A stretch of DNA of 47,032 nt, from positions 1 through 47,032 of the IMG/VR virus record IMGVR_UViG_3300048929_000742; one strand, written 5' to 3'. A program made the translations under genes and the position numbers. This DNA is from a virus. Every line of letters begins with the position of its first letter. Within the stretch, counting starts at the first letter, position 1. Of this stretch, positions 22,825 to 31,024 are shown in pieces. The notes beneath the pieces are model-generated. The model had not been told where the DNA came from, did not search any database, and saw only the letters and a list, made by a program, of their open reading frames with translations.

Positions 22825-24944
22825 TCGAAAACGCTCTTCTCAGGGACAATCTGTCCGGCATCAGCAAGCACTTTATAACCCCTGCGCTTGCTATCACTGT
22901 CGACCATTTCGACCCGAATTAGCCCTGACGCCTCCCAAAGCTTCAGTGTCTCTTCCGCGTCGGCGCCGTCAAAACCGTAGTCAAGGACCATTCGGCGGAC
23001 CGCATATCTGTCTTTCGCCTGCGGTGCCTTCGACCACGGTTCACCCTCATTCCACGCTTTGCGCATGGCGTCGAAGACAGAGGCCGTCGTGTCGGGTGTC
23101 AGCTCTGTGCCCGGCCCGATGGTCTGATCGGCGCGCTCGACAGTGATCGACGTTTCGCCACCTTCTAGCGCGACCGTGTCGAAGCGATAGGGCTCGTCCC
23201 AACCGTCCGGCCCGTCCTTCATCTTTTCGCATTCGATATGACCGACGGTCGCACCCTTGCGACGCTCGAGGCGGAAGACGAAGTCGCCCGCGCCTAGGAG
23301 CACCGTGGAACCGCGCATGTCGCCTGATTTGCCCGCATGGTGCACACCGACCACGGCGCCGCCTGTGGCGTCCCTGACAGCGTCACAGGCCTGCACGAAC
23401 CGCGTCATGTCTTTTTGCAAGTTCTCGTCTGCGCCTGGCATCGCACGCGACACGGTGTCGACGATGACTAGGGCGAATTTCGCGCCGGTCTGTTGCTGCG
23501 CGTTTGCGACCGTGCGGATCAGCTTCTGCATGTCATCTGGCGACATGAAGTTGATTGTCTCTTCGATCATCTTGAACCGAGACAGGAGCTGATCGGCGTC
23601 ACCGTGCTTCTTGATCCATGCCTCGATACGGTTCCTGAAACCGTAGGAACCTTCGGCCGCGAGATAGAGCACTTGCGCATTGTCGTCGAAGATCAGTTCG
23701 TCGCCGTTCCATTCCCTCTTCCCCGATGCGACATGAAGGGCGACGTCGAGGATCCAGAACGACTTGCCGGCACCCGGCACGCTGTAGAGAAAGCCGACAG
23801 AGCGCTTGGGGATATGGCGCGCGACCAGCCATTCGGCCGGTGGGCGATTGCGCAGATCGTCGAGCGTGATCAGCCTGAACGTGTCCGTGCTTGCTGTGGG
23901 GCGCGCTGCGAGCTCGGCAAACGGGTTTGTCGGTTCCTGGATATCGTCGAACCAGACCGACGCCGTCGTGAACTGGCCGCTGCTGTGACGCTCTGCCAGC
24001 TCGTAAAGCCAGCCTGCGCCGCGGCGGAATGGCGGCTTCATGCGGTCCCAATCCGCCCTGACGACGTCGGGGTCGTTATCACCGTCCGTCCACTTGTCGC
24101 ACCAGTCCGAAAAGATATGGAATGCTGTTTGCGGATCGTCGGGCAGTGCCGCCTTGATCGCATAGCCGATGCCGCAATAGCTTTCGCGCGACGGAAACAG
24201 ATCGGACGTGTTGGGGATTGCTGCGACGGCCTGTTCGATGTTCTCGCGCGTGCCTTTCAGCGCGTCCTGATTGATATCCGTGTTGGCGCCTTCGCGGATG
24301 ACTTCACCAGCTGCGGGCAAGAGCGGACGCAGCTTTTCAAGCAGGGCGGTGATTTGCTCGGGCTTGAATATCGGCAGCTCGTCGAACGGTAGAAGCGGCT
24401 TTGCCCATGTGTAGGGCTTTTGCGTCTTCGGGTGGATCCCGTGGACGACGAACTGCCTGCCATCTGAAAGGATTTCGACACGGTCAAGCAATCTGTTCTT
24501 GTCGTCGCGCTCGCCAAATTCGACGCGGCTATATTGAAAAGGGCCATCGACCCGGCAGACATAGGCCGCCTTCGGGTAATTGCCGATACGGATTGGCATG
24601 TCGCCCAGGTGTTCGGCGATGACGTCGCGGATGATGCGCGCGTGGTTTTCGTTCTTCGTGTCGGCGTCGATGACGATCAGGCCCCGCCCCGTCTTGATAC
24701 CGACGCCGGCGCCCATGGCGTTCCAGCGATGCAGATCGCGTTCGTCGGCCTCATATGGCAGCCAATCGAAGCCGGACCAGTCGCCGTCCCTGTTGCGCAC
24801 GCCCGGTGTCTTGCCGCGCCCGTCCTGTGTCGTGCCTACACGCTTGAACAGCGTCGACTTTTCCGAAATTTTGGCGTCGGGCGGAATGATGGGAACAAGC
24901 CGGGCATAGCCGAGCGAATGGAATTTGAGAAAAGGATTGCTCAC
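22821..24944 (-). CDS. Primase-polymerase / RepA-like ATPase replication protein
   Basis: The 707-aa product joins a bifunctional primase-polymerase domain (about residues 10-190, with GAGVGIKTGRGLIVIDADT carrying the catalytic acidic residues and a later HGIHP) to a RecA-fold ATPase of the RepA/AAA_25 type (about 370-590) with Walker A SVPGAGKSF and Walker B FALVIVDTVS, followed by GVHHAGKSG. A winged-helix-like end precedes the SVFD tail. It probably primes and unwinds phage DNA at the adjacent iteron array. GTG at 24944 is chosen: it gives the start SNPFLKFHSLGYARL three bases after the upstream stop; two GTG codons upstream are possible. Confidence 0.85.
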   Translation of the reverse strand: MSNPFLKFHSLGYARLVPIIPPDAKISEKSTLFKRVGTTQDGRGKTPGVRNRDGDWSGFDWLPYEADERDLHRWNAMGAGVGIKTGRGLIVIDADTKNENHARIIRDVIAEHLGDMPIRIGNYPKAAYVCRVDGPFQYSRVEFGERDDKNRLLDRVEILSDGRQFVVHGIHPKTQKPYTWAKPLLPFDELPIFKPEQITALLEKLRPLLPAAGEVIREGANTDINQDALKGTRENIEQAVAAIPNTSDLFPSRESYCGIGYAIKAALPDDPQTAFHIFSDWCDKWTDGDNDPDVVRADWDRMKPPFRRGAGWLYELAERHSSGQFTTASVWFDDIQEPTNPFAELAARPTASTDTFRLITLDDLRNRPPAEWLVARHIPKRSVGFLYSVPGAGKSFWILDVALHVASGKREWNGDELIFDDNAQVLYLAAEGSYGFRNRIEAWIKKHGDADQLLSRFKMIEETINFMSPDDMQKLIRTVANAQQQTGAKFALVIVDTVSRAMPGADENLQKDMTRFVQACDAVRDATGGAVVGVHHAGKSGDMRGSTVLLGAGDFVFRLERRKGATVGHIECEKMKDGPDGWDEPYRFDTVALEGGETSITVERADQTIGPGTELTPDTTASVFDAMRKAWNEGEPWSKAPQAKDRYAVRRMVLDYGFDGADAEETLKLWEASGLIRVEMVDSDSKRRGYKVLADAGQIVPEKSVFD

Positions 24945-24946
24945 GG

Positions 24947-25345
24947 TCACGCACCACCCCACATGTTAAGGCGGCGCAGCTCTGCGACTTCCTGTTTGAC
25001 GAGATCAATGGCCCGCGGCGGAAGCGGGGCAAGGCCGATGACGATAGGCAGACTGGTGATTTGCGAAAGCGCGACGAATGCGGCGGCCTCTTCCAGATAA
25101 TCGGCACCGGATGCGCAACGGATATACCACACGCCATTGCGCAGCTCGAGCTTATCGGGCCAGTTGTGGCATCGCGGGTAGGCGAGAAAGAAATCGACAA
25201 TAGCCCGCATTTCCGGCCGGTCATCGTCTGGCGTGTTAAGCTTCAGCTTTCGAAGGCGTTCGTCGTTCAGCACTTCAAAGAATGCGCTTCTCAGATCGCG
25301 ACGCCCGCGCCAATCTGCCTGTCTCTGTCTTAGTGTCTTGTTCAC
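24947..25345 (-). CDS. Unknown protein upstream of the replicase
   Basis: The 132-aa product starts at a GTG with a weak GCGGGG element. It has a basic N-terminal helix (NKTLRQRQADWRGRRDLR), a central LELRNGVWYIRCASGADYLE segment and a helical Leu-rich end. No family is recognised. It ends three bases before the replicase start, so the two are likely co-transcribed from the operator-bearing region at 25371-25468, which suggests a replication accessory role. Confidence 0.65.
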   Translation of the reverse strand: MNKTLRQRQADWRGRRDLRSAFFEVLNDERLRKLKLNTPDDDRPEMRAIVDFFLAYPRCHNWPDKLELRNGVWYIRCASGADYLEEAAAFVALSQITSLPIVIGLAPLPPRAIDLVKQEVAELRRLNMWGGA

Positions 25346-25370
25346 TGCATGGCCCCGCTGAATGGAATAA

Positions 25371-25468
25371 CCGACGTTACCCCTGTGTGTCGTCCGACGT
25401 CAACCGACAAATCAGACTTGCCATACAAAATCCACCGTACTATATCTTGTGGGCAGTCCCTTTGTCGG
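25371..25468. promoter_or_regulatory. Operator array upstream of the replication genes
   Basis: CCGACGT (25371, 25394), CCGACAA (25404), CAGACTT (25413) and CATACAA (25422) run in one direction at 9-10 bp steps; TTGTGGG (25447) and TTGTCGG (25462) face them. On the - strand TTGACG (25398-25403) could be a -35; the best -10 near 25376-25381 is poor. Confidence 0.6.
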
Positions 25469-25482
25469 TGACTAAATGCGTG

Positions 25483-25520
25483 AAAGCGGCGCGGCCTTTT
25501 CGACAGGGCAGCGCCGCTTT
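25483..25520. terminator. Terminator hairpin after the 25546-26946 genes
   Basis: AAAGCGGCGC (25483-25492) pairs perfectly with GCGCCGCTTT (25511-25520). The + strand continues TATTTTT; the - strand has only TTT. As the genes on the right run leftwards, it most likely stops their transcript before the replication promoter. Confidence 0.6.
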
Positions 25521-25545
25521 TATTTTTCGTAACGATGGTGGTAGA

Positions 25546-26145
25546 TTATGCCCCGTCCTCTCTGTAGCTAGGGGCTGCGGCAAGTGCGGCGGCATAGCGA
25601 GCTTGCATCGCAGCGGCAGAAAAGTTACCGGTCAAATTCAACTCAGCAGCCATCTTTGGCGTCAATTCTTTTGGGACAATTTGCCAGCCTTCCGGTATCG
25701 CCACGTCCTGCACCTGTGCGGCGAGGGGAGCGTAAACCGGGAATAATCGTACTCCATCGACCTTAGAATACGGAAACATCGCATCGTATGGGTAGTTTTC
25801 TGGCAACTCGTCTTCGTAAATCCACGCCACCGGCTCCGCGTCCGTCGATAGGGCGGTTACCGCATCGTATGCAGTGCGGGCGATATGCTGATCGTCATGC
25901 ATAGAACCTATGTCAAGCAATCGTTTGATTAGATCGGCTCGCTTCGCAGGCTCCGCGTCCGTCGATAGGGCGGTTTTGTTTTCGACGGGCCTAAGCAACT
26001 GCACCAATGCGTCGCCGTGCTCAGTGAAAAAATCTCTTGCGCGCCAATCCGTGCCCGCGTTTCGCGTGTTTGTTTCGTTGGTGCGTTTCACTTCGTCTAC
26101 CATCCGCTTAGCGGCTTCAAATAAATCGTGCTGCGCCGGTTTCAT
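25546..26145 (-). CDS. Phage protein of the PEGW-type family, unknown function
   Basis: The 199-aa product ends with IPEGWQIVPKELTPKMAAEL and YAAALAAAPS, a C-terminal pattern that I recall from many small phage proteins (often variable in the rest). Upstream, ALSTDAEP occurs twice because of a 27-bp direct repeat (25832-25858 and 25949-25975), the second time before VAWIYEDELPENYPYD. The N-terminal half is helical. It starts within ATGA overlap with the preceding gene's stop. No biochemical role is known to me. Confidence 0.65.
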   Translation of the reverse strand: MKPAQHDLFEAAKRMVDEVKRTNETNTRNAGTDWRARDFFTEHGDALVQLLRPVENKTALSTDAEPAKRADLIKRLLDIGSMHDDQHIARTAYDAVTALSTDAEPVAWIYEDELPENYPYDAMFPYSKVDGVRLFPVYAPLAAQVQDVAIPEGWQIVPKELTPKMAAELNLTGNFSAAAMQARYAAALAAAPSYREDGA

Positions 26146-26435
26146 CGTCTTAACTCCATAGATTGAACGACACGGGCGTATTGCCCGCTGGTTTCCTGTT
26201 GGCGGATATCCTGCTCACGTAGCTGGCGTTCGGCTTCCAGCAACACGCCGACCAGGGCGACGCACCCGATCATGCTCAACATCAACAAGCGGCCGATGCT
26301 GGTCGCTTGCGACGCGTAATTGCCGGCGAAAGTCGTGCTGCGTGCGCGGTGGTGCTGAAGGTGGACGGCGAAGGACTGGCACTGGCCTGGCGCGCAGTGG
26401 CAACCGTCGAACAGTTTGACGGGGCAATCGGTCAT
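26142..26435 (-). CDS. Small Cys-rich membrane protein
   Basis: The 97-aa product has an N-terminal segment with four closely placed Cys or His residues (CPVKLFDGCHCAPGQC), which could bind a metal, one transmembrane helix at about residues 50-67 (LLMLSMIGCVALVGVLL), and a Gln/Glu/Arg-rich helical tail. AAGGA lies nine bases before the ATG. It is part of the four-gene early unit after the RHH regulator. Function unknown. Confidence 0.6.
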   Translation of the reverse strand: MTDCPVKLFDGCHCAPGQCQSFAVHLQHHRARSTTFAGNYASQATSIGRLLMLSMIGCVALVGVLLEAERQLREQDIRQQETSGQYARVVQSMELRR

Positions 26436-26462
26436 GCTGGCATCCTTTTGTCGGTGGAATTT

Positions 26463-26726
26463 TTAGTCGAAGACGGAGGCCGACGGCGGATCTGGTTCGG
26501 GCTGCGGCTCTTCAGGTTCGGGGCTGGTCTCGGGCGGGAACGCCTTGTCCATGGCTTCTTCGGCGGTGGCGCCGACGAACTGATATGGCGCGACGTCCGC
26601 TTCAGGCGGCATGATTTCCAGCGTCACGACGCCGCGTGGCTCGAAAGCGTAGAGCGCGAACCCACAATCAGGATTTGACGCGCGCAGCTGGTCGAAACGC
26701 TCAATCGAAGATGTTGAGGGGCGCAT
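26463..26726 (-). CDS. Unknown early protein with VFD tail
   Basis: The 87-aa product has a mixed alpha/beta core (residues about 8-65, including SNPDCGFALYAFEPRGVVTL) and a Pro/Glu-rich linker leading to the end SASVFD. The flexible acidic linker before the tail is the layout expected of an exposed C-terminal docking peptide, as in SSB proteins. The gene overlaps the RHH gene by 26 bases. No family known. Confidence 0.65.
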   Translation of the reverse strand: MRPSTSSIERFDQLRASNPDCGFALYAFEPRGVVTLEIMPPEADVAPYQFVGATAEEAMDKAFPPETSPEPEEPQPEPDPPSASVFD

Positions 26727-26946
26727 GGGCGGCCTCCTTCTTGACGATGCGTTCGACTTCCTTGTCGCCGCGCTCGCGCACGTACTCGGTCAGTACGGAC
26801 GAAACGACGCGGCTGCGGGTCGCACCAAGATGCGCGGCGACGTTATCGATCCGCGCGATCAACGACTTTTCCAACCTGAAGGAGATCGGTTTGCTGCGCC
26901 CTTCAGGCGGGCTTGCCGATGGCTCTTTCTCGACACTCTTTGTCAA
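26701..26946 (-). CDS. Ribbon-helix-helix DNA-binding protein
   Basis: The 81-aa product contains a typical Arc/CopG ribbon-helix-helix: strand KPISFRLEKS, then helices SLIARIDNVAAHLG and TRSRVVSSVLTEYVRERG (about residues 19-60). The TTG at 26946 is chosen since AAGGAG lies nine bases upstream and a good promoter (-10 at 26981-26986) stands just before it; longer frames would start upstream of that promoter. It ends LNIFD, a variant of the shared tail. Likely an early transcription regulator; operator not identified. Confidence 0.78.
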   Translation of the reverse strand: MTKSVEKEPSASPPEGRSKPISFRLEKSLIARIDNVAAHLGATRSRVVSSVLTEYVRERGDKEVERIVKKEAAHAPLNIFD

Positions 26947-26973
26947 AGCTTTCTCTCCTTGCGGTGTTGACAG

Positions 26974-27037
26974 TGTCTGTTTTGTATGACAGTTGTATGC
27001 CACTGTCAACAGACAAAACAGACAGATCAACCGACAA
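26974..27037. promoter_or_regulatory. Divergent operator region with - strand promoter
   Basis: On the - strand, -35 TTGACA (27004-27009) and -10 TACAAA (26981-26986) are 17 bp apart and drive the RHH gene. Operator-like 7-mers TTGTATG (26982, 26993), CAGACAA (27010), CAGACAG (27019) and CCGACAA (27031) cover both the promoter and the path to the + gene at 27049. The region thus serves two divergent units. Confidence 0.7.
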
Positions 27038-27048
27038 AGGATAGCGCA

Positions 27049-27783
27049 ATGCCAAAGAACAAAACCGCAGCGACCACCGAAACCGTCATCGCCTACAAGG
27101 GCTTTTCGAAAGACTTCGCATGCCGCGAATTCGCGTTTGAAATCGGCCAGACCTACAGCGTCGACGGCAATGTCCGCGCCTGCCGCAACGGTTTTCATGC
27201 CTGCGAGTATCCGCTTTCTGTGTTCGATTATTACGCCCCGGCGACGAGCCGGTCTGCACTCGTCGAGCTGTCTGGCGATATGGACGTCGAGGGCGACAAG
27301 ACGGCGGCGCGCACGATCAAGGTAATCAAGGAACTTACCCATTTTGAAATGATCGACGCCGCTATCGCGTACACCATGAAGCGCGTGACGGTCGAAGAAG
27401 GCGCGACAGCATCCGGCTATCAGGGCGCGGCGACAGCATCCGGCTATCAGGGCGCGGCGACAGCATCCGGCTATCAGGGCGCGGCGACAGCATCCGGCTA
27501 TCAGGGCGCGGCGACAGCATCCGGCGATCAGGGCGCGGCGACAGCATCTGGCACTCAGGGCGCGGCGACAGCATCCGGCTATCAGGGCGCGGCGACAGCA
27601 TCCGGCCTAGAAGGACGGGTCAGCGGGGCCGACGGCAACGCACTGTTTGCCGTCGAACGCGGCGAATGGGATGGCGAGGGCTATCCGATCTTGTCCGTCG
27701 CCTGCGGTATCGTCGGTAAAGACGGCCTCCTGCCCAACACCTGGTACGTCGCCAAGGGTGGGAAGCTGGTTGAGATCGTCTGA
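27049..27783 (+). CDS. DUF7666-like protein with 9-aa tandem repeats
   Basis: The 244-aa product has an N-terminal domain (about residues 1-110) with YKGFSKDFACREFAFEIGQ and CRNGFHACEYPLSVFDYY, which I recall from phage proteins now grouped as DUF7666, then eight copies of (G)AATASGxQ (residues 118-187), and a C-terminal domain with GNALFAVERGEWDGEGYPI and NTWYVAKGGKLVE. The repeats may form a beta-solenoid whose length varies. AAAGGAT lies before the ATG. It overlaps the next gene by one base. Role unknown. Confidence 0.7.
   Translation: MPKNKTAATTETVIAYKGFSKDFACREFAFEIGQTYSVDGNVRACRNGFHACEYPLSVFDYYAPATSRSALVELSGDMDVEGDKTAARTIKVIKELTHFEMIDAAIAYTMKRVTVEEGATASGYQGAATASGYQGAATASGYQGAATASGYQGAATASGDQGAATASGTQGAATASGYQGAATASGLEGRVSGADGNALFAVERGEWDGEGYPILSVACGIVGKDGLLPNTWYVAKGGKLVEIV
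27400..27609 (+). repeat. 27-bp in-frame tandem repeat array (8 units)
   Basis: Units of GGCGCGGCGACAGCATCCGG plus a variable CTATCAG-type end repeat with almost no synonymous change; the first unit is 24 bp. Units differ only in the eighth or ninth codon (TAT, GAT, ACT, CTA). Such identity at nucleotide level means recent expansion by slippage or recombination. Confidence 0.9.
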
Positions 27784-28286
27784 TGACCGACCTAACCCCA
27801 ATCACTATAGGCGGCAGCAAGGAGCAATATTTCTCCTATGCGTGCTCCGAATGCGGAGGCGAAGCCCGCAACACTTACAGCGAGCCGTATCGAACGCGGA
27901 TGCTCGAGAACCGGCACTGCTGGACCTGCGACTATTGGGCCGACATGGAACGTCGGCTCGAGCGCGACCATGTGAAAATGACGATCGTCGAAGGGCATAT
28001 CTATACGCCCGGAAACGCCACTTCTGGCCCGTTTCGTGGCATGGCAGGCCGTCGCTTCGATATCGAGTATGTCGAACCGTCGATCCACGCCGGAAAGCGG
28101 ATTACGACGTTTGACCTATGGTCCGGCTCGACGCTGCCCGACAAGTTGCGCGAGCGCTTTTCCGACACGGCCGTTTTTCTGAACGGCGCCGAACGCTGCC
28201 AGGTAGGCGAAACGGGTTGTTGGAACCCATCAGAAGGCAAGACGGAACCTTATCCGCTTCCGCGTACATTGGGGCTTGGCCGATGA
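27783..28286 (+). CDS. Zinc-finger-like phage protein
   Basis: The 167-aa product carries two cysteine pairs, CSEC (near residue 21) and CWTC (near residue 46), spaced as in a zinc ribbon, plus later single cysteines. The rest is mixed alpha/beta with IHAGKRITTFDLWSGSTLP. It starts within the stop of the upstream gene (TGATG) and overlaps the J-domain gene by four bases, so three genes are translationally coupled. Function unknown. Confidence 0.65.
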   Translation: MTDLTPITIGGSKEQYFSYACSECGGEARNTYSEPYRTRMLENRHCWTCDYWADMERRLERDHVKMTIVEGHIYTPGNATSGPFRGMAGRRFDIEYVEPSIHAGKRITTFDLWSGSTLPDKLRERFSDTAVFLNGAERCQVGETGCWNPSEGKTEPYPLPRTLGLGR

Positions 28287-28939
28287 CCGACCTTTACAAC
28301 ACGCTCGGCGTTCACAAGGACGCCACACCCGAACAGATCAAGGGCGCCTATCGGCGGAAAGCTAAATCGTCGCACCCTGACACGGGCGGCGATCCTGAAA
28401 AATTCCACACGCTGCAGAAGGCCTACGACGTGTTGTCCGACGATGATCGTCGGGCACGCTATGACAAGACGGGCGATACCGGCGACAAACGCGCGCCGGA
28501 TCCGAACACTGCGGCACTGACCGTCATTGGGCAGTTGGTTGACGAGATCACGCAGCAGATCATCATGAGCGATGACCTGTCGCATATCGATCTCGTCGCG
28601 AACATGCGCAAAAAGATCCGCGACAGGATCCGGGACGTCGCCGCCGATCAGAAAGAAGCGCGCCGGTTCGAAGAAAAAGCGCTGAAGCTGCAGAAGCGGT
28701 TCAAGGTGTCGAAGGGCGAGAACTATATCGCATCGATGCTGGAAGCGAAGATAACGGCCTGCCGGGCCGCGATCGCCAACGCTGACATGCAAACCGAGAT
28801 CTTCAATCGGGCGCTTGCCATTCTCGACGACGCCAGCTTCGACGTTGATCGTGTGGACTTCGATCACGCATCGGACGCTATGGGCTACGCCGTCGAAGCG
28901 GGCCTGTTCAGCCGGTTCAAGCCGCGGGGCTTTGCGTGA
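28283..28939 (+). CDS. J-domain (DnaJ-like) protein
   Basis: The 218-aa product starts with a complete J-domain: MTDLYNTLGVHKDATPEQIK, helix II, the HPD motif in KSSHPDTGGD, and FHTLQKAYDVLSDDDRRARY (residues 1-65). The G/F and zinc domains of DnaJ are absent; the rest is helical with a basic stretch (MRKKIRDRIRDVAADQKEAR). J-domains activate the ATPase of host DnaK, so the protein may direct the chaperone to a phage client such as the tail fibre or a replication complex. It overlaps its neighbours by ATGA and TGATG. Confidence 0.85.
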   Translation: MTDLYNTLGVHKDATPEQIKGAYRRKAKSSHPDTGGDPEKFHTLQKAYDVLSDDDRRARYDKTGDTGDKRAPDPNTAALTVIGQLVDEITQQIIMSDDLSHIDLVANMRKKIRDRIRDVAADQKEARRFEEKALKLQKRFKVSKGENYIASMLEAKITACRAAIANADMQTEIFNRALAILDDASFDVDRVDFDHASDAMGYAVEAGLFSRFKPRGFA

Positions 28940-29124
28940 TGACGTTTGTTGACGCGATAATCGACGGAAAGGCCTGTCTGCGCCCTTTGAGCGGCCATCC
29001 CGGCCCTGCGATGGAAGTCTGCGGCGATCATATCGAAGACTTGTCACGCTACTGCCTGGCGTGCCAGAAACTGCTATGGGTTCCGCCAGCCCAAAAGGCC
29101 AAGCGGAAGAAGCGCACGAATTGA
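28939..29124 (+). CDS. Small Cys-rich basic protein
   Basis: The 61-aa product has CGDHIEDLSRYCLAC, three cysteines and a histidine arranged like a small zinc-binding knuckle, and ends in KAKRKKRTN. A GTG one codon upstream is possible; the ATG overlaps the upstream stop as TGATG. It is the last gene of the coupled set before the tail fibre promoter. No family recognised. Confidence 0.6.
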   Translation: MTFVDAIIDGKACLRPLSGHPGPAMEVCGDHIEDLSRYCLACQKLLWVPPAQKAKRKKRTN

Positions 29125-29152
29125 GTTTGTCGGTCTTGTAGGTTATTGTCGG
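29121..29152 (+). promoter_or_regulatory. Tail fibre promoter with operator sites
   Basis: -35 TTGAGT (29121-29126) and -10 TATTGT (29144-29149) are 17 bp apart. The spacer consists of TTGTCGG (29127) and TTGTAGG (29136), and TTGTCGG (29146) overlaps the -10, so bound repressor would block polymerase directly. Steps are 9 and 10 bp. Confidence 0.7.
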
Positions 29153-29177
29153 TCGCTAAAGATTGGAGCGACAGACA

Positions 29178-30431
29178 ATGGCCGACCCTACGAAATATCA
29201 GCCGGGCTATGACTACTCGGATTTCGAGCAGAACAACCCGACCGAGCCCAAGCCGGGCGGCCAGCTCGACAACGATTTCGCCAACATCGCCACGTCAATC
29301 AACGAAACGATCGACGCGCTGAAAACCGTGCGTCGATCCGATGGCAAATTGGCGAACGGGATCGTCACCTTCGACAGCCTGTCGACCAGCATCAAGGCCG
29401 TTTTGGGCGAAGAGCAGTATCTGAATATCGTCGGCGAAAACATCGATAGCATCGTCACCGTTTCCGACAACATGCCCGAGCTACTGGCCGTCTATTCCAA
29501 TCTTGACGAGATCCAAACGGTTCTAACAATTGCTCCGCAGCTCAGCACCGTTAGCGGCATAGCCGCGAATGTCAGCACTGTCGCTAGCATCGCGCCCGCA
29601 GTGACGGCGAACGCTAATAACATGGCCGCTATCCAAGCGGCGTCCGGCAATGCAAACGCTGCGGCAGCGTCGGCCGCTCTTGCGCAAAAATGGGCCAGCA
29701 ATCCCGAAGACACGGTCGTTTCAGGCGGTCTCTATTCGGCTTTCCATTGGGCCAAGAAAGCTACGGCGACGGTGGCCGGAATGCTGTCCAAAGCTGGTGG
29801 TACCCTAACTGGTGACGTCCTATTTGGCCCTGGCACTGGCGGGAAGTACTCCAAGCTTCAAGCGAACGGTGACGTTCAGCTTAATCGCGGCGACAACACC
29901 GGATACAACACTTGGAACGTTGCCAATGCTTACTTCGGATGGGATGGAACTCGCTATGTCTTTGGACCGGCCGGACCGGTTAGAGCATTTGGCCCAGAGA
30001 TCGGCGTAGAATATGGCGGGATAAGCACTTCTCTTTATCCTAATGGAGACATTAGGTTCAGTGGGGACATGCTATCCGAATACGGCTTGGGCCTCAAAGC
30101 AGCCCTGAAAGTTTTCAGGAGCGGGAACCAGCCTTATGTGACCAATGGCTCTGGCTCAGTCGGGCATGGGCTTGGCATCAAGCCCTCCAAGCTATCTGCC
30201 TATCTGGTCTGTACCACAGCCCAAGACGGATGGGCCGTTGGCGACGAAATGGAAGTCGGCGCCTTCAATTACTTCAATAACGCAAGTTACGGCATTACGT
30301 TTTGGGCCGACGCTACAAACATTTATTGGCGGTTAGCTGCGAATGGTTTGGTTTTGATAAGCAAGGCAAACGGCACGACATTTGTGGCCGCGCCTGCAAA
30401 CTTCGCGCTTAGACTTAGAGGGTCCCTGTAA
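29178..30431 (+). CDS. Tail fibre or spike protein
   Basis: The 417-aa product has an N-terminal anchor-like part (MADPTKYQPGYDYSDFEQNN and QLDNDFANIATSINETIDAL), an Ala/Asn/Ser-rich helical shaft (about residues 90-190) with QKWASNPEDTVV, and a Gly-rich strand region (LSKAGGTLTGDVLF) leading to a C-terminal receptor-binding-type domain. GGAG lies nine bases before the ATG. The following gene is a DUF4376-like assembly protein, which supports the assignment. Confidence 0.8.
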   Translation: MADPTKYQPGYDYSDFEQNNPTEPKPGGQLDNDFANIATSINETIDALKTVRRSDGKLANGIVTFDSLSTSIKAVLGEEQYLNIVGENIDSIVTVSDNMPELLAVYSNLDEIQTVLTIAPQLSTVSGIAANVSTVASIAPAVTANANNMAAIQAASGNANAAAASAALAQKWASNPEDTVVSGGLYSAFHWAKKATATVAGMLSKAGGTLTGDVLFGPGTGGKYSKLQANGDVQLNRGDNTGYNTWNVANAYFGWDGTRYVFGPAGPVRAFGPEIGVEYGGISTSLYPNGDIRFSGDMLSEYGLGLKAALKVFRSGNQPYVTNGSGSVGHGLGIKPSKLSAYLVCTTAQDGWAVGDEMEVGAFNYFNNASYGITFWADATNIYWRLAANGLVLISKANGTTFVAAPANFALRLRGSL

Positions 30432-31024
30432 TGGAAAACGAAGCGTTTGTGGATAAGCCGAACGAGGTCGTCGAGGAAGTTACGCCTCCCCGCCCGCCCA
30501 CCGTGCCGCGTTTCTTCGTGGACGCCGACGGCAAATATCTCGGCTCTTTCGATGGCCTGGACGAGGAAATTCCGGCGGACATGGCGAACGGAATTGAAGT
30601 CCCTACTGCGCCTGTAGACGGGCGTCAGGTTTGGAACGGCAATGAATGGCTTTTAGCCGTCCCGACTTCCGAGCAGGTAGACGCGGAGCGAGATCGACGC
30701 ATTGACGGCGGCTTCGTTTTTCAGGGCGTTCTGTATCAATCACGGTCATCGGATCGTGAGAACATTGCGGGGGCTTCTACGGCCTCCGGCATCGCTATGG
30801 TGACGGGCTCGGAAGTAGGCGACTACCGCTGGCACGGCGGCGATGAAGACTTCGCTTGGATCGCCGCCGACAACAGTACACATTTGATGGACGCACAAAC
30901 GATGTTTGCGTTCGGGCAAGCGGCCATGGCTCATAAAAGCAATCACATTTTCGCGGCACGCGCGATCAAGGATATGGTGCCTGTACCCGCCGATTACGCC
31001 ACTAATCCGGCTTACTGGCCGTGA
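30431..31024 (+). CDS. DUF4376-like tail fibre assembly protein
   Basis: The 197-aa product has RFFVDADGKYLGSFDGLD, GRQVWNGNEWLLAVPTSEQV and DGGFVFQGVLYQSRSSDREN, then helices with MDAQTMFAFGQAAMAHKSNH; this is the DUF4376 arrangement found behind phage tail fibre genes. It starts at the A of the upstream TAATG. Such proteins probably chaperone fibre trimerisation or attachment. Confidence 0.8.
   Translation: MENEAFVDKPNEVVEEVTPPRPPTVPRFFVDADGKYLGSFDGLDEEIPADMANGIEVPTAPVDGRQVWNGNEWLLAVPTSEQVDAERDRRIDGGFVFQGVLYQSRSSDRENIAGASTASGIAMVTGSEVGDYRWHGGDEDFAWIAADNSTHLMDAQTMFAFGQAAMAHKSNHIFAARAIKDMVPVPADYATNPAYWP

Noticed and set aside
27362-27601. - strand frame with repeated MLSPRPDSR
   Set aside because: It is the complement of the 27-bp repeat array in a real gene; the regularity comes from the repeats.
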